From positions 247,125 through 311,124 of the forward strand of contig JAGFNW010000005.1 of assembly GCA_017592665.1 (NCBI GenBank): a stretch of 64,000 nt of DNA, written 5' to 3'. Shown in pieces: positions 1 to 8,045 of this stretch. This DNA is from Streptosporangiaceae bacterium NEAU-GS5. GTDB lineage: Bacteria > Actinomycetota > Actinomycetes > Streptosporangiales > Streptosporangiaceae. The position numbers and the translations under genes are program-made. The notes beneath the pieces are model-generated. The model ran no database searches. It had not been told where the DNA came from and saw only the letters and a program-made list of their open reading frames with translations. The first letter of the stretch is position 1. Each line of letters opens with the position of its first letter.

Positions 1-1929
1 CCAGCGCAGCGCCGCGTGCAGGTTGTCCTGCTCGGTGATCAGCCGCGCGATCCATTCCAGCTGGTCGGCCGTGCGCAGCCGCGGCTCGGCGGTTTCCGCG
101 AGATTCAGGAAACGCACGGCATGGCGGCGCCGGAACGCCTCGGCCAGCTCCCCCGCCTCCTCCAAGGCGAACGCCCGGATGGTCTCCAGCATCCGATAAC
201 GGCCGTCGTCGGCCACTTCGACAAGCGACTTGTCGACAAGCGACGGCAGCGTCTTGAGCACGTCGGTCTCGGGAGTGCCGCACACGGCCTCGACGTCGTC
301 GAGCATGGCCGACCCCGCGAAGACGGCGAAGCGTTCGGCCAGGTCGCGCTCGTCCGGGGTGAGCAGATCCCAGCTCCACTCGACCACGGCGCGCAGGGTC
401 TGATGCCGCGGCAGGGCCGTACGGCTGCCTCCGGTGAGCAACCGGAACCGGTCGTCCAGGCGGCTCGCGAGCTGAGCGGGCGTCAGGGCCCGCAGCCGTG
501 CCGCGGCCAGCTCGATCGCCAGCGGCATCCCGTCGAGGTGGCGGCAGATGGCGACCACGTCCGCGAGGTTGGCGTGATCCAGCACGAACCCCGGTTTGAC
601 CGCACGCGCCCGCTCGACCAGCAGCCGCACGGCCGAATGGGCCGCGGCGTCGGCGATGTCTCCCGGGTCGTCCAGCGGGGCCCCGGCCGGAGGAAGACCC
701 AGCGGCGGGATCGGGAAAAGCACCTCGCCCGGCACGCCGAGCGGCTCACGGCTGGTGGCCAGCACCCGCACGCCCGGGCAGTCGTGCAGCAGACGCTCCA
801 CGACCCGCGCCGCCGCGCCCACGACGTGCTCGCAGTTGTCGAGGACCACCAGCACGCGCCGCTCGCCCAGCCCCATGCCCAGCTGCGCCAACGGGTCGTC
901 CGGCGCCGGGCGAAGATCTCCGGGGGTGGCCAGGCCCGAAGTGAGTCCGAGCGCGTTGACCAGGGTCGGCGCCACGTCGACGGGGTCGGCCACCGGGGCC
1001 AGCTCGGCCAGCCGGAGCTCGGACTCGCCGGAGCGGAGCGCGGTCTCCACCGCCAGCCGGGTCTTCCCGGCCCCGCCCGGGCCTACGACGGTGACGAGCC
1101 GGTGCTCGCCCAGCAGTCCGGCCAGCCCGCCGAGCTCCTGCTCCCGCCCGACGAAACTGGTCAGCGGCGCCTTGACGGCCGACCCCCGGCGCCCCTCCTT
1201 GGAATGCCGGGTGGGCGTTCCGCCGTGCGGCGTCTGTCCGCGCAGCGTCTCTCCGCGCAGCACGGCGAGGTGAGCGGCCCGGAGCTCCGGGCCGGGGTCG
1301 ATGCCCAGCTGCTCGGCGAGCGCCGCACGCGTACGCTCGAACAGGGCCAGCGCGTCCGCCTGCCGGCCGCCCGCCGCCAGCCCGCGCATGGCCAGCGCGC
1401 AGAGCCTCTCGCGCAGCGGATGCTCGGCCGCGTCGGCCGACAGATCAACGGCCAGGCCGCGCGACAGCCGGGCCTCGGCCCGCGTCTCCACCGCGTCGAG
1501 CCGCTGCTCGTCGAGCCGGGCCGCCACATTGGCCAGATGCGGCGTCGACCGCAGATCGGCCAGCGCCGGACCGCGCCACAGCCCCAGCGCCTCATCCAGC
1601 GGCCCCGTCGCCACGAGACCTGCGAAACGGCTCGCGTCCACGTCATCCGGCGGCACATCCAGCGCGTACGCCCCGGGCAGCGTCAAGACGGGCGATCCGG
1701 CCGGGGCAAGCGCCGCGCGCAACCGGCTGACCAGGGTCTGCAGCGCGTTGGCGGCGTTGCCCGGCGGCTCCTCGCCCCAGAGGGCGTCGACGAGCCGGTC
1801 GACGGCGACCGGCTTGCCGGGCTCCAGCGCCAGCATGGCCAGCAACGCCCGGACGCGCTGACCGCCCACGACGACGGGCGCGCCCGTGTCGTCGGTGACC
1901 TCCAACGCCCCCAGGATGCCCACGCGCAC
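1..1929 (-). CDS. SARP/AfsR-type transcriptional regulator with NB-ARC ATPase (partial at left edge)
   Basis: Streptomyces antibiotic regulatory protein (SARP) architecture in the reading frame that opens with GTG at 1927-1929 and never closes before base 1. It has an N-terminal winged helix (about residues 1-85), a BTAD domain (about 90-235), then an NB-ARC/STAND ATPase with Walker A GPGGAGKTR near residue 280 and Walker B LVVLDNCEH. The rest of the ATPase and any C-terminal TPR domain begin to run off the window. Such proteins are ATP-dependent activators, often pathway-specific for secondary metabolism. It starts 29 bases after the siderophore-interacting gene on the same strand. A TAGGCT hexamer (1936-1941) lies exactly 6 bases before the start, so the mRNA may be leaderless. 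A small dyad GAGCC-tat-GGCTC (1935-1947) covers the same spot. The regulated pathway is not visible. Confidence 0.88.
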   Translation of the reverse strand, partial: MRVGILGALEVTDDTGAPVVVGGQRVRALLAMLALEPGKPVAVDRLVDALWGEEPPGNAANALQTLVSRLRAALAPAGSPVLTLPGAYALDVPPDDVDASRFAGLVATGPLDEALGLWRGPALADLRSTPHLANVAARLDEQRLDAVETRAEARLSRGLAVDLSADAAEHPLRERLCALAMRGLAAGGRQADALALFERTRAALAEQLGIDPGPELRAAHLAVLRGETLRGQTPHGGTPTRHSKEGRRGSAVKAPLTSFVGREQELGGLAGLLGEHRLVTVVGPGGAGKTRLAVETALRSGESELRLAELAPVADPVDVAPTLVNALGLTSGLATPGDLRPAPDDPLAQLGMGLGERRVLVVLDNCEHVVGAAARVVERLLHDCPGVRVLATSREPLGVPGEVLFPIPPLGLPPAGAPLDDPGDIADAAAHSAVRLLVERARAVKPGFVLDHANLADVVAICRHLDGMPLAIELAAARLRALTPAQLASRLDDRFRLLTGGSRTALPRHQTLRAVVEWSWDLLTPDERDLAERFAVFAGSAMLDDVEAVCGTPETDVLKTLPSLVDKSLVEVADDGRYRMLETIRAFALEEAGELAEAFRRRHAVRFLNLAETAEPRLRTADQLEWIARLITEQDNLHAALRW

Positions 1930-1958
1930 ACAAAGAGCCTATGGCTCCGATGGCCGCC

Positions 1959-2705
1959 CTACTCCATGCCGCGTTTGCCGGGCGTCCAGAAGGGCTTGGT
2001 GAGGATGTCGCGGCGGTTCCAGCCACGGTCCTGTACGAGGTGAGCGCGGATGCGCTGGATCGTCCGCGCCTCACCCGCGAGGTAGGCGACGCCCGGGTGA
2101 TGGGGCAGCTCGAGTGCGCGCACGGCGGCCGGCAGAACCTGTGAGTCGGCGGCGGAGGCGCCTTCACGCTCGAGCCGGCCCAGCTCCACCGGCAACTCCA
2201 GATGATCAGCGGCCGTCTCCCCCTCCACGACGCCGTACACCCGGGCGCCCTTCGCCGCGCGCAGCTCGCGAAGCATGGCGCCGAAAGCGACCGAGGCCGT
2301 CTCCTCGCCCGCGAACAGGTGATACGGCGCGCCTGGCCGCACCACGAAGGACCCTTCCGGACGGGAGAGCGTGACCTCGACGCCAGGAGACGCGGCGCGC
2401 ATCCACCGCGCGCCCGGCGCGTCCGGCTGATCGTGGCCGTGATCCAGCAGGACGAGATCGAGCCATCCGGACCCCGCGTCCCAGATCGAGTAGGTCCGCA
2501 GGGCGTCGTGCGGCCGCATCCGCATCACCTGGGCGAACAGATCGCCCACGTGGAGACGCACCTGCTGCCCCGGCCGCCACGAGAACTCGGGCAGGCCTCC
2601 GATCCTGATCCGCCACATGCGCGCGGCCGCCTTGTCGACCCTCTCCACCGCGCCGACCAGGAACAACCGCTCCCGCAAGAACCGATTGACGCCCATGCCG
2701 CTCAT
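1959..2705 (-). CDS. Siderophore-interacting protein (FAD-dependent ferric-siderophore reductase family)
   Basis: A 248-residue cytoplasmic flavoprotein of the SIP/ViuB family, which reduces ferric siderophores to release iron. An FAD-binding beta-barrel comes first, with the flavin motif RTYS at about residues 70-73, followed by the SIP NAD(P)H-binding domain ending in GEARTIQRIR and WTPGKRG. The frame stays open upstream into the phosphoesterase gene, but the family N-terminus matches the ATG at 2703-2705; a second ATG three codons later is also possible. A TATCGT hexamer (2713-2718) sits 7 bases upstream, so the transcript may have almost no leader. No siderophore transporter or biosynthesis gene is adjacent, so the physiological substrate is unknown. 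Confidence 0.85.
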   Translation of the reverse strand: MSGMGVNRFLRERLFLVGAVERVDKAAARMWRIRIGGLPEFSWRPGQQVRLHVGDLFAQVMRMRPHDALRTYSIWDAGSGWLDLVLLDHGHDQPDAPGARWMRAASPGVEVTLSRPEGSFVVRPGAPYHLFAGEETASVAFGAMLRELRAAKGARVYGVVEGETAADHLELPVELGRLEREGASAADSQVLPAAVRALELPHHPGVAYLAGEARTIQRIRAHLVQDRGWNRRDILTKPFWTPGKRGME

Positions 2706-2741
2706 GCACCCGACGATAGACGAGATATATCGCGTCCAGCC

Positions 2742-2759
2742 ATCCTTCTTCAGAAGGAT
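2742..2759. promoter_or_regulatory. Perfect 8+8 inverted repeat upstream of the SIP gene
   Basis: ATCCTTCT-tc-AGAAGGAT lies 8 bases after the phosphoesterase stop and 37 bases before the SIP start. It has no T-run, so a short operator is more likely than a terminator. It does not resemble the IdeR/DtxR iron box. An imperfect palindrome centred on GATATATC (2724-2731) lies between it and the gene. Confidence 0.35.
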
Positions 2760-2766
2760 TGGCGTC

Positions 2767-4254
2767 CTAGCGCACGATGGAACGCCGGAACGCCTCCAAC
2801 GCCATGTCGCCGGCGTTCCTTTGCGGGGCGGCCGTGAGAGCCGGCACCGGTCCGCCGAGCTCGGCGAGCACCTTCCGGGACAGTTCCTCCAGGTCCTCGA
2901 CATGATCCGGGGTCGCGGCCGTGACCTGGAGCGGGCCGGCCGGCGGGCCCGTGTAGGCCGACAGATCCGGCAGGTCGTCCCGCGGCGCGTCCAGCGAGAG
3001 GACCTTCTCGAAGGTGTTGGCCTGCGCGTCGCGAGCCGTCAGCGGCCGCTCCCTCGGCGCGAAAACAGCGCGCAGCGTCGCGGGCACGCTCGCGTGCTCG
3101 AACATGGTGTCCACGACCGTTCCCTTCGGCACGAGCGGCGACACGATGATCGCCGGGACCCGCGGTCCGGTGATCGAGAAGTCGAAGAACGCGCTCTTCT
3201 TGTAGCCCAGGAACTTGATCAGGCGGCCCAGCCAGTTGGTGTCGGTGCCGGGATCGGCCATCCCGGTCGCCGGAGGCACATGATCGTAGAGACCGCCGTG
3301 CTCGTCGTAGGTGATCAGCAGGGTCGTACGGGAGAACAGCTCAGGATTGGCGCGGAGCGACTCGTAGACGCGGGCGATCAGGGCCTCGCCGCGGGTGAAA
3401 TCGTTGTCCTGCGGCTCATAGCCGTCATATTCGGAGTCGGTCACCAGGCTGTTGCCGGGATGCTGGCTGTTGCTCTCGGTCGCGCTGAACGCGATGGGCA
3501 GCGGCCTGTGGTTGGGCTCGATGAACGTGTAGGCCGGCAGCGACCCCCCGGCCACATGCCGGGCGAAGTCCTCCATCCCATACCAGTTGCGCCGCCGCTC
3601 CTCCGGGATCCACAGATTGCTGAACGCCCAGATCTGCGGCACGTCGTCGTGATAGATGCGCCAGTCGCGCCCGGCCCGCTCCAGCAGCTCGAAGATGGTC
3701 GGATTCGTATAGAACCGCGGGTGGATGCCGGTCTCGCCGTCCGATGACGCGGCATGCGCGTAGTTCCGGTTGGGCCAGGTCTCCCCCGGCACCGAACAGA
3801 ACCAGCGGTTGCACACGGCGAACTCCAGCGCCAGCGTGGCCAGCACCGGAATGTTCGACGGCGGCTGGCACGCCATGGCCAGCGGCCCACGCCCCGTCAC
3901 CGTGGCCCCGCGCCCGATCCGGAACGTCCGGACCACCCACTCGATCAGCGGTCCCAGCAGCCCGCCGAACCGCGGCTCGGCCAGCCCCCGGCCCTTCCTC
4001 TCGTACGCGCTGACGAACCCCTGATTGCCGTTGGCGATCTGCTCCATCGCCGCGTCGTGACTGTGATCGCCGTCGAGCGGCAGCACCGTCTTCGCCGTCG
4101 GGGTCGCCGCCACCGCGGGCCCGCCGCCCCACCCGGGGTTCGTGTGAGGCCCGCCGCGCAGCAGGCCGTCGAACCTCTCCGAGGGATGCGGCAGGAAACC
4201 CAGCATGTGGTCGAAGGAGCGATTCTCCAGCATGAGCACCACAAGGTGATCCAC
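2767..4254 (-). CDS. Phosphoesterase / non-specific phospholipase C family protein
   Basis: A 495-residue protein of the bacterial phosphoesterase (phospholipase C/acid phosphatase AcpA) family, which hydrolyses phosphodiester or phosphomonoester bonds of phospholipids. The N-terminal motif HLVVLMLENRSFDHMLG carries the conserved metal-binding Glu/Asn region. Other family landmarks are ETWPNRNY (about residue 190) and TYDEHGGLYDHVPPP-type residues (about 315-330). An in-frame stop lies just upstream, so the GTG at 4252-4254 is the only reasonable start. There is no signal peptide or Tat motif, unlike many secreted homologues, so the protein is either cytoplasmic or missing its export signal. 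It is divergent from the LysE-family gene with only about 40 bases between them. Confidence 0.87.
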   Translation of the reverse strand: MDHLVVLMLENRSFDHMLGFLPHPSERFDGLLRGGPHTNPGWGGGPAVAATPTAKTVLPLDGDHSHDAAMEQIANGNQGFVSAYERKGRGLAEPRFGGLLGPLIEWVVRTFRIGRGATVTGRGPLAMACQPPSNIPVLATLALEFAVCNRWFCSVPGETWPNRNYAHAASSDGETGIHPRFYTNPTIFELLERAGRDWRIYHDDVPQIWAFSNLWIPEERRRNWYGMEDFARHVAGGSLPAYTFIEPNHRPLPIAFSATESNSQHPGNSLVTDSEYDGYEPQDNDFTRGEALIARVYESLRANPELFSRTTLLITYDEHGGLYDHVPPATGMADPGTDTNWLGRLIKFLGYKKSAFFDFSITGPRVPAIIVSPLVPKGTVVDTMFEHASVPATLRAVFAPRERPLTARDAQANTFEKVLSLDAPRDDLPDLSAYTGPPAGPLQVTAATPDHVEDLEELSRKVLAELGGPVPALTAAPQRNAGDMALEAFRRSIVR

Positions 4255-4285
4255 GTGTGGGTATCAGGCACGATCGCCCCGGCGT

Positions 4286-4291
4286 TACCTT
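4286..4291 (+). promoter_or_regulatory. -10 element of a leaderless promoter for the LysE-family gene
   Basis: TACCTT fits the TANNNT rule and ends 6 bases before the GTG at 4298, so transcription would start at or beside the first base of that codon. No Shine-Dalgarno sequence is present. This supports 4298 rather than the in-frame GTG at 4292 as the start. Confidence 0.45.
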
Positions 4292-4297
4292 GTGAGG

Positions 4298-4966
4298 GTG
4301 TTCTTCGGGATCCACGACTTCTGGGCGTACGTGCTGGGCACCTTCCTGATCATTCTGCTGCCCGGGCCCAACTCGCTCTATGTGCTGTCCACGGCCGCCC
4401 AGCGCGGCGTCCGCCGTGGCTACCAGGCCGCCTGCGGCGTCTTCCTCGGCGACTCCATCCTCATGATCCTTTCCGCCGCCGGCGTCGCCAGCCTCCTCAA
4501 GTCGAGCCCGATCCTGTTTTCCGTGGTCAAATACTCCGGCGCCGCCTACCTGGCCTGGATCGGCTTCAACATGATCCGCGGAGCCCTCAAAGCCTTCCGC
4601 CCCGGCCCCGCGGCCGACCCCGCCGCCCCTGACGCTGAAATCGCGCAGGCCGGCCCCCGGGAAGCCGCCGCGTTCCGCAAGGCGCTGACGATCAGCCTGC
4701 TCAACCCCAAGGCGATCCTGTTCTTCGTCGCCTTCTTCGTCCAGTTCGTGGACCCCTCGTACGGCGCCCCCGTGCTTTCTTTCCTCATTCTCGGACTGAT
4801 CGTCCAAGTGTTCAGCGTCGCCTACCTGAGCACTCTCATCTTCGGCGGCACCTACCTCGCCGGCCAGTTCCGCCGCCGCCAGAAGCTGTCCGCCGGCCTC
4901 ACCTCCGGCGTGGGCGTCGTCTTCCTCGGCTTCGGCGCCAAACTGGCCACGGCCTCCCTCAGCTGA
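4298..4966 (+). CDS. LysE/RhtB family amino-acid exporter
   Basis: A six-helix inner-membrane exporter of about 222 residues in the LysE superfamily, which exports amino acids or related metabolites. The family signature LLPGPNSLYVLSTAAQRG is close to the N-terminus, followed by GVFLGDSILM, and SLLNPKAILFFVAFFVQFVDP near the middle matches the conserved proline-containing helix. The start is chosen from the leaderless promoter geometry; the GTG two codons upstream (4292) is the alternative. Resemblance is closest to the leucine-exporter (LeuE) branch, but the substrate cannot be assigned. Confidence 0.87.
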   Translation: MFFGIHDFWAYVLGTFLIILLPGPNSLYVLSTAAQRGVRRGYQAACGVFLGDSILMILSAAGVASLLKSSPILFSVVKYSGAAYLAWIGFNMIRGALKAFRPGPAADPAAPDAEIAQAGPREAAAFRKALTISLLNPKAILFFVAFFVQFVDPSYGAPVLSFLILGLIVQVFSVAYLSTLIFGGTYLAGQFRRRQKLSAGLTSGVGVVFLGFGAKLATASLS

Positions 4967-5141
4967 GGAGTGCTACGAACCTCCCCCAACGGGCATACAT
5001 CCCTTCGGGGTTTGGCGGCGAATCCCCTATAGGTCAGGTACCGTAGGCCACCGGCTACCGGGTTTGGGAAGCCAAGTCCGGGTAGGCGGATCCTTCGACC
5101 CCGCCTACGCGTCGGCCCCGTCGGTCGCACCTTGGAGCGTC

Positions 5142-5780
5142 ATGCACTCCCCCCAGTTCGTCATGCCCCGGCTCACCGCGCTCGTCAGACAGGCGGTCCC
5201 GAGGCTCCTGGAGGGGGTCGTCGCCCCGCTCGCCGTGTTCTACGCGGCCCTGGCCGTCCTCGGCCTGAACGGCGCCCTGATCGCCGCGGTCTCCTGGGTC
5301 TACGTAGGCGTCCTCTATCGCCTGATCCGCCGGCGCCCCGTGCCCGGGACCATGCTCCTGGCCGCCATCGCCATCACGGCCCGCGCCGCGCTGGGCCTGT
5401 GGAGCGGCAGCGCCGTCGTCTACTTCATCCAGCCCGAGCTCGGCACCATCTGCATCAGCATGGCCTTCCTGGCCTCTGTGCGGTTCAACCGGCCGCTGGT
5501 CCAGAAGCTCACCCTCGACTACATCCACCTGCCCTCCTTCATTCTCCGCCACGAACGCGTCCGCCGCTTCTTCGCCCGGATCACCCTGCTGTGGGCGTTC
5601 GTCCTGCTGTGCAACTCGTCCGTGAGCATCTGGCTCCTCCTCCACGAGTCCATCAGCACCTACCTCATGGTTCGCACGGGCGCCGTGGCCGTCATCTCCG
5701 GCCTCGCCTTCCTCGGCTCCGCCTGGGCCTTCAAGCGCCTCCTTCACCGCCTCCACTCGGAAGCCAAATCCCCCGCCTAG
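5142..5780 (+). CDS. Multi-pass membrane protein (VC0807-like family)
   Basis: A 212-residue integral membrane protein with about six hydrophobic segments; the first, after PRLLEGVVAPLAVFYAAL, is followed by short charged loops. The sequence resembles the VC0807-type family of uncharacterised bacterial membrane proteins seen in many actinomycetes. The frame is open from 5064, but the ATG at 5142 is preceded by TTGGAG at a 4-base gap and gives a sensible N-terminus, so it is preferred. Its function is unknown and the neighbours do not suggest a role. The 175 bases before it (4967-5141) hold no gene. Confidence 0.7.
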   Translation: MHSPQFVMPRLTALVRQAVPRLLEGVVAPLAVFYAALAVLGLNGALIAAVSWVYVGVLYRLIRRRPVPGTMLLAAIAITARAALGLWSGSAVVYFIQPELGTICISMAFLASVRFNRPLVQKLTLDYIHLPSFILRHERVRRFFARITLLWAFVLLCNSSVSIWLLLHESISTYLMVRTGAVAVISGLAFLGSAWAFKRLLHRLHSEAKSPA

Positions 5781-5812
5781 GTCGCAGGTGGGAGTGCTGC
5801 TAGAAATCCGTT

Positions 5813-6550
5813 ATGTACGAGAATTTGGGCACGGCGTTGGTGACGGGGGCTTCGCGGGGACTTGGGATGGCCATCGCGGAGCGGCTGGGCGCGGATGGAT
5901 GGCATGTGGTCGCCAACTACGCGCACGACACGGCGGGGGCCGAGGCCGTCGTCGACCGGATCCGGGCGGCCGGCGGCTCGGCCGCGGCGGCCCGGTTCGA
6001 CGTGACGGAGGAGGATTCCGTACGGGCCGGGATAGCGGCGATCGGCGAAGTGAACCTCGTGGTCAACAACGCGACCGGGCCGCAGCCGATGATGCCGGTC
6101 ATGGCGCAGACCTGGGAGGACCACCTCGACCAGCTGCGGTTCTTCGTGAAGGCGCCGCTGCTGATCCTGCACGCCGTGCTGCCCGCCATGCGCGCCGTCG
6201 GCTCGGGGCGGATCATCAACGTGGGCAGCGAGGTCGTCGATCTGGGCAATGCCGATTACGGTCACTATGTGTCGGCCAAGGCGGCCATGCACGGGCTCAC
6301 CCGCTCGTGGGCGCGGGAGCTGGGGGCGTTCGGGATCACCGTCAACACGGTCGAGCCCGGCTGGATACCGGTGGAGCGGCATGCCGGCACGGCGTCGGAG
6401 GACTACGAGCGCTACCTGGACGGGATGCCGCTGACCTACATGGGCGTCCCGATGGACGTCGCGGAGGCGGTCGCGTTTCTGGCCTCGCCGGGCGCCCGGT
6501 TCATCACGGGGCAGCGGCTGGCCGTCAACGGAGGCAAGACGATGTCCTGA
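5813..6550 (+). CDS. Short-chain dehydrogenase/reductase (SDR), classical type
   Basis: A 245-residue cytoplasmic NAD(P)-dependent oxidoreductase. The Rossmann cofactor motif TGASRGLG is at residues 11-18 and the NNAT element (classical NNAG) at about 85-88. Catalytic Ser139, Tyr152 and Lys156 (YVSAK) are present, and the C-terminus has the family ITGQRLAVNGG. The sequence resembles FabG-like reductases, but no pathway can be assigned. TAGAAA lies 6 bases before the ATG and no Shine-Dalgarno is visible, so this may be another leaderless gene. Its last 115 bases overlap the 3' end of the convergent MFS gene. Confidence 0.86.
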   Translation: MYENLGTALVTGASRGLGMAIAERLGADGWHVVANYAHDTAGAEAVVDRIRAAGGSAAAARFDVTEEDSVRAGIAAIGEVNLVVNNATGPQPMMPVMAQTWEDHLDQLRFFVKAPLLILHAVLPAMRAVGSGRIINVGSEVVDLGNADYGHYVSAKAAMHGLTRSWARELGAFGITVNTVEPGWIPVERHAGTASEDYERYLDGMPLTYMGVPMDVAEAVAFLASPGARFITGQRLAVNGGKTMS

Positions 6551-7800
6551 GCGTCCAGAGCCTTCTGAGCGGGCCGCTCATCCGGCGGGTTGCTCGAGCC
6601 GGGGCGCTCGATCGGGGTGAGGGAAGCGCTGCGGAGCAGGAGCACCAGGGCGGCGGCACCGACGGCGGCCGGGGGGACGAGGAAGGCGGCCGCGGGGCCG
6701 AAGGCGTCGGTGAGGCGGCCGGCGATGGCGGCCCCGGTGGCGATGCCGAGGCCGATGGCGCCGCCGAGCCAGGTGTAGGCCTCGGTGCGCGCTTCGGCGC
6801 CCACGAGACGCTCGACCATCGTGTAGGCGGTGATCACGGCGGGGGCGATCACCAGGCCGGCCAGGGCCACGGCGGCGTACATGAATCCGTACGTGAGTGC
6901 GGGGGGCGCGGTCGCGGCCACGGACGGCAGGGCCGCGGCGAAGACGAGCAGGGCCAGCAGCAGGACGAGGCGGCGCGACGGGCTCCAGCGCCATTTCCGT
7001 GCGCCGTAGACGATTCCGCCGACCATGCTGGCCGCGGAGAACGTGCCGTAGATCGCGCCGGCGCTGCCGGGCTGGCCGAGGGCGGCGGTGAACGATGTCA
7101 CGCCCACCTGGGTCGCGCCGAAGACCGTGCCGATGGCCGCCGCGCCGCCGGCCAGGAGCGCGACCCCGCGCAGGCGCAGTACGCCGCTTGCGCGCGAGGA
7201 GGCCGGCGCCGGGGTGGGCGCGCCGACGCGGACGCGGGCGAAGACGAGCGTTCCGGCGAGGACCAGGAGCAGGGCGAGGGCGAGCGCCCACACCGGCGAG
7301 AACACGGTGGAGACGGCCACGAGCAGCACCGGGGCCAGGGTGAACGTCAACTCGTCGGTGATGGATTCGAGCGCGAACGCGGCGCCGAGCCGTCCGGAGC
7401 CCTGCAGCAGGTGGGACCAGCGGGCCCGCACCATCGAACTGACCTGCGGCATGCTCGCGCCGGCGAGCGCGGAGAACACGGTCAGCGGCAGGAGGGAGGC
7501 TCCGTGCGCGGCCAGGAGCAGCAGCGTCCCGAGCGCGCCGGCGTGCAGGGCGACCTGAGGAATGAGCACCCGCGCCTGCCCATGGCGGTCGGCCAGGCGT
7601 CCGGTCTGTGGGCCGACGACGGCCTGGGCGATCGCGGCGGCGGCGGAGGCGAGCCCGGCGGCGCCGTACGAGCCGGTGGCCCATTGGACCAGCAGCAGGA
7701 TGCCGATCTGCAGCATCGCGAAGGGGAGCCGCGCCACGAGCGCGGGAATGAGAAAGCGCCATGCGCCCGGCGAGCGCAGCACGCCGATGTAAGACTTCAC
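6436..7800 (-). CDS. MFS transporter
   Basis: A 454-residue major facilitator with about 12 predicted membrane helices. The loop GRLADRHGQARVL matches the MFS motif A region between helices 2 and 3. The GTG at 7798-7800 is preferred over the ATG at 7845 because GGAGAACC precedes it by about 6 bases and the resulting N-terminus (SYIGVLRSPGAWRFL) is typical. The final 45 or so residues form a hydrophilic tail encoded partly antisense to the SDR gene, a 115-base convergent overlap. The substrate is unknown; homologues are usually annotated as drug or metabolite exporters. Confidence 0.83.
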   Translation of the reverse strand: MKSYIGVLRSPGAWRFLIPALVARLPFAMLQIGILLLVQWATGSYGAAGLASAAAAIAQAVVGPQTGRLADRHGQARVLIPQVALHAGALGTLLLLAAHGASLLPLTVFSALAGASMPQVSSMVRARWSHLLQGSGRLGAAFALESITDELTFTLAPVLLVAVSTVFSPVWALALALLLVLAGTLVFARVRVGAPTPAPASSRASGVLRLRGVALLAGGAAAIGTVFGATQVGVTSFTAALGQPGSAGAIYGTFSAASMVGGIVYGARKWRWSPSRRLVLLLALLVFAAALPSVAATAPPALTYGFMYAAVALAGLVIAPAVITAYTMVERLVGAEARTEAYTWLGGAIGLGIATGAAIAGRLTDAFGPAAAFLVPPAAVGAAALVLLLRSASLTPIERPGSSNPPDERPAQKALDAQDIVLPPLTASRCPVMNRAPGEARNATASATSIGTPM

Positions 7801-8045
7801 CCGGTTCTCCGTCTGGGTCGTCGCACCAGCGAGCGTCCACGGCATCGAGCCGTGGGGCGTGCGCCTGGTGACGGGTCAGAGCGTTGACCGGGGTAGATAC
7901 CGCTGTCCTCAGCGGCCGCCGTGCGGTCTTCCACTAGTGAGCTGGAACGTCGTCTGGAATGTCGGTTCTGTGGGTCGTTCCCCCCCAGCGTGAAACACGA
8001 CAAGTTGGGATATTAGTCCATACACGGCCAGAAAGGGGATTTGGC

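Noticed and set aside
16..2043. A 675-codon plus-strand open frame opposite the SARP gene
   Set aside because: It is the antisense shadow of the SARP/AfsR coding frame; composition is Arg/Gln/Pro-rich with no domain.
2742..2759. IdeR/DtxR iron box upstream of the SIP gene
   Set aside because: The dyad ATCCTTCT-tc-AGAAGGAT does not match the TTAGGTTAG-type consensus.
7801..8045. Rifamycin-associated palindrome upstream of the RPH-like gene
   Set aside because: Only a 5-base GGTCA/TGACC dyad was seen; no long palindrome comparable to the described element.
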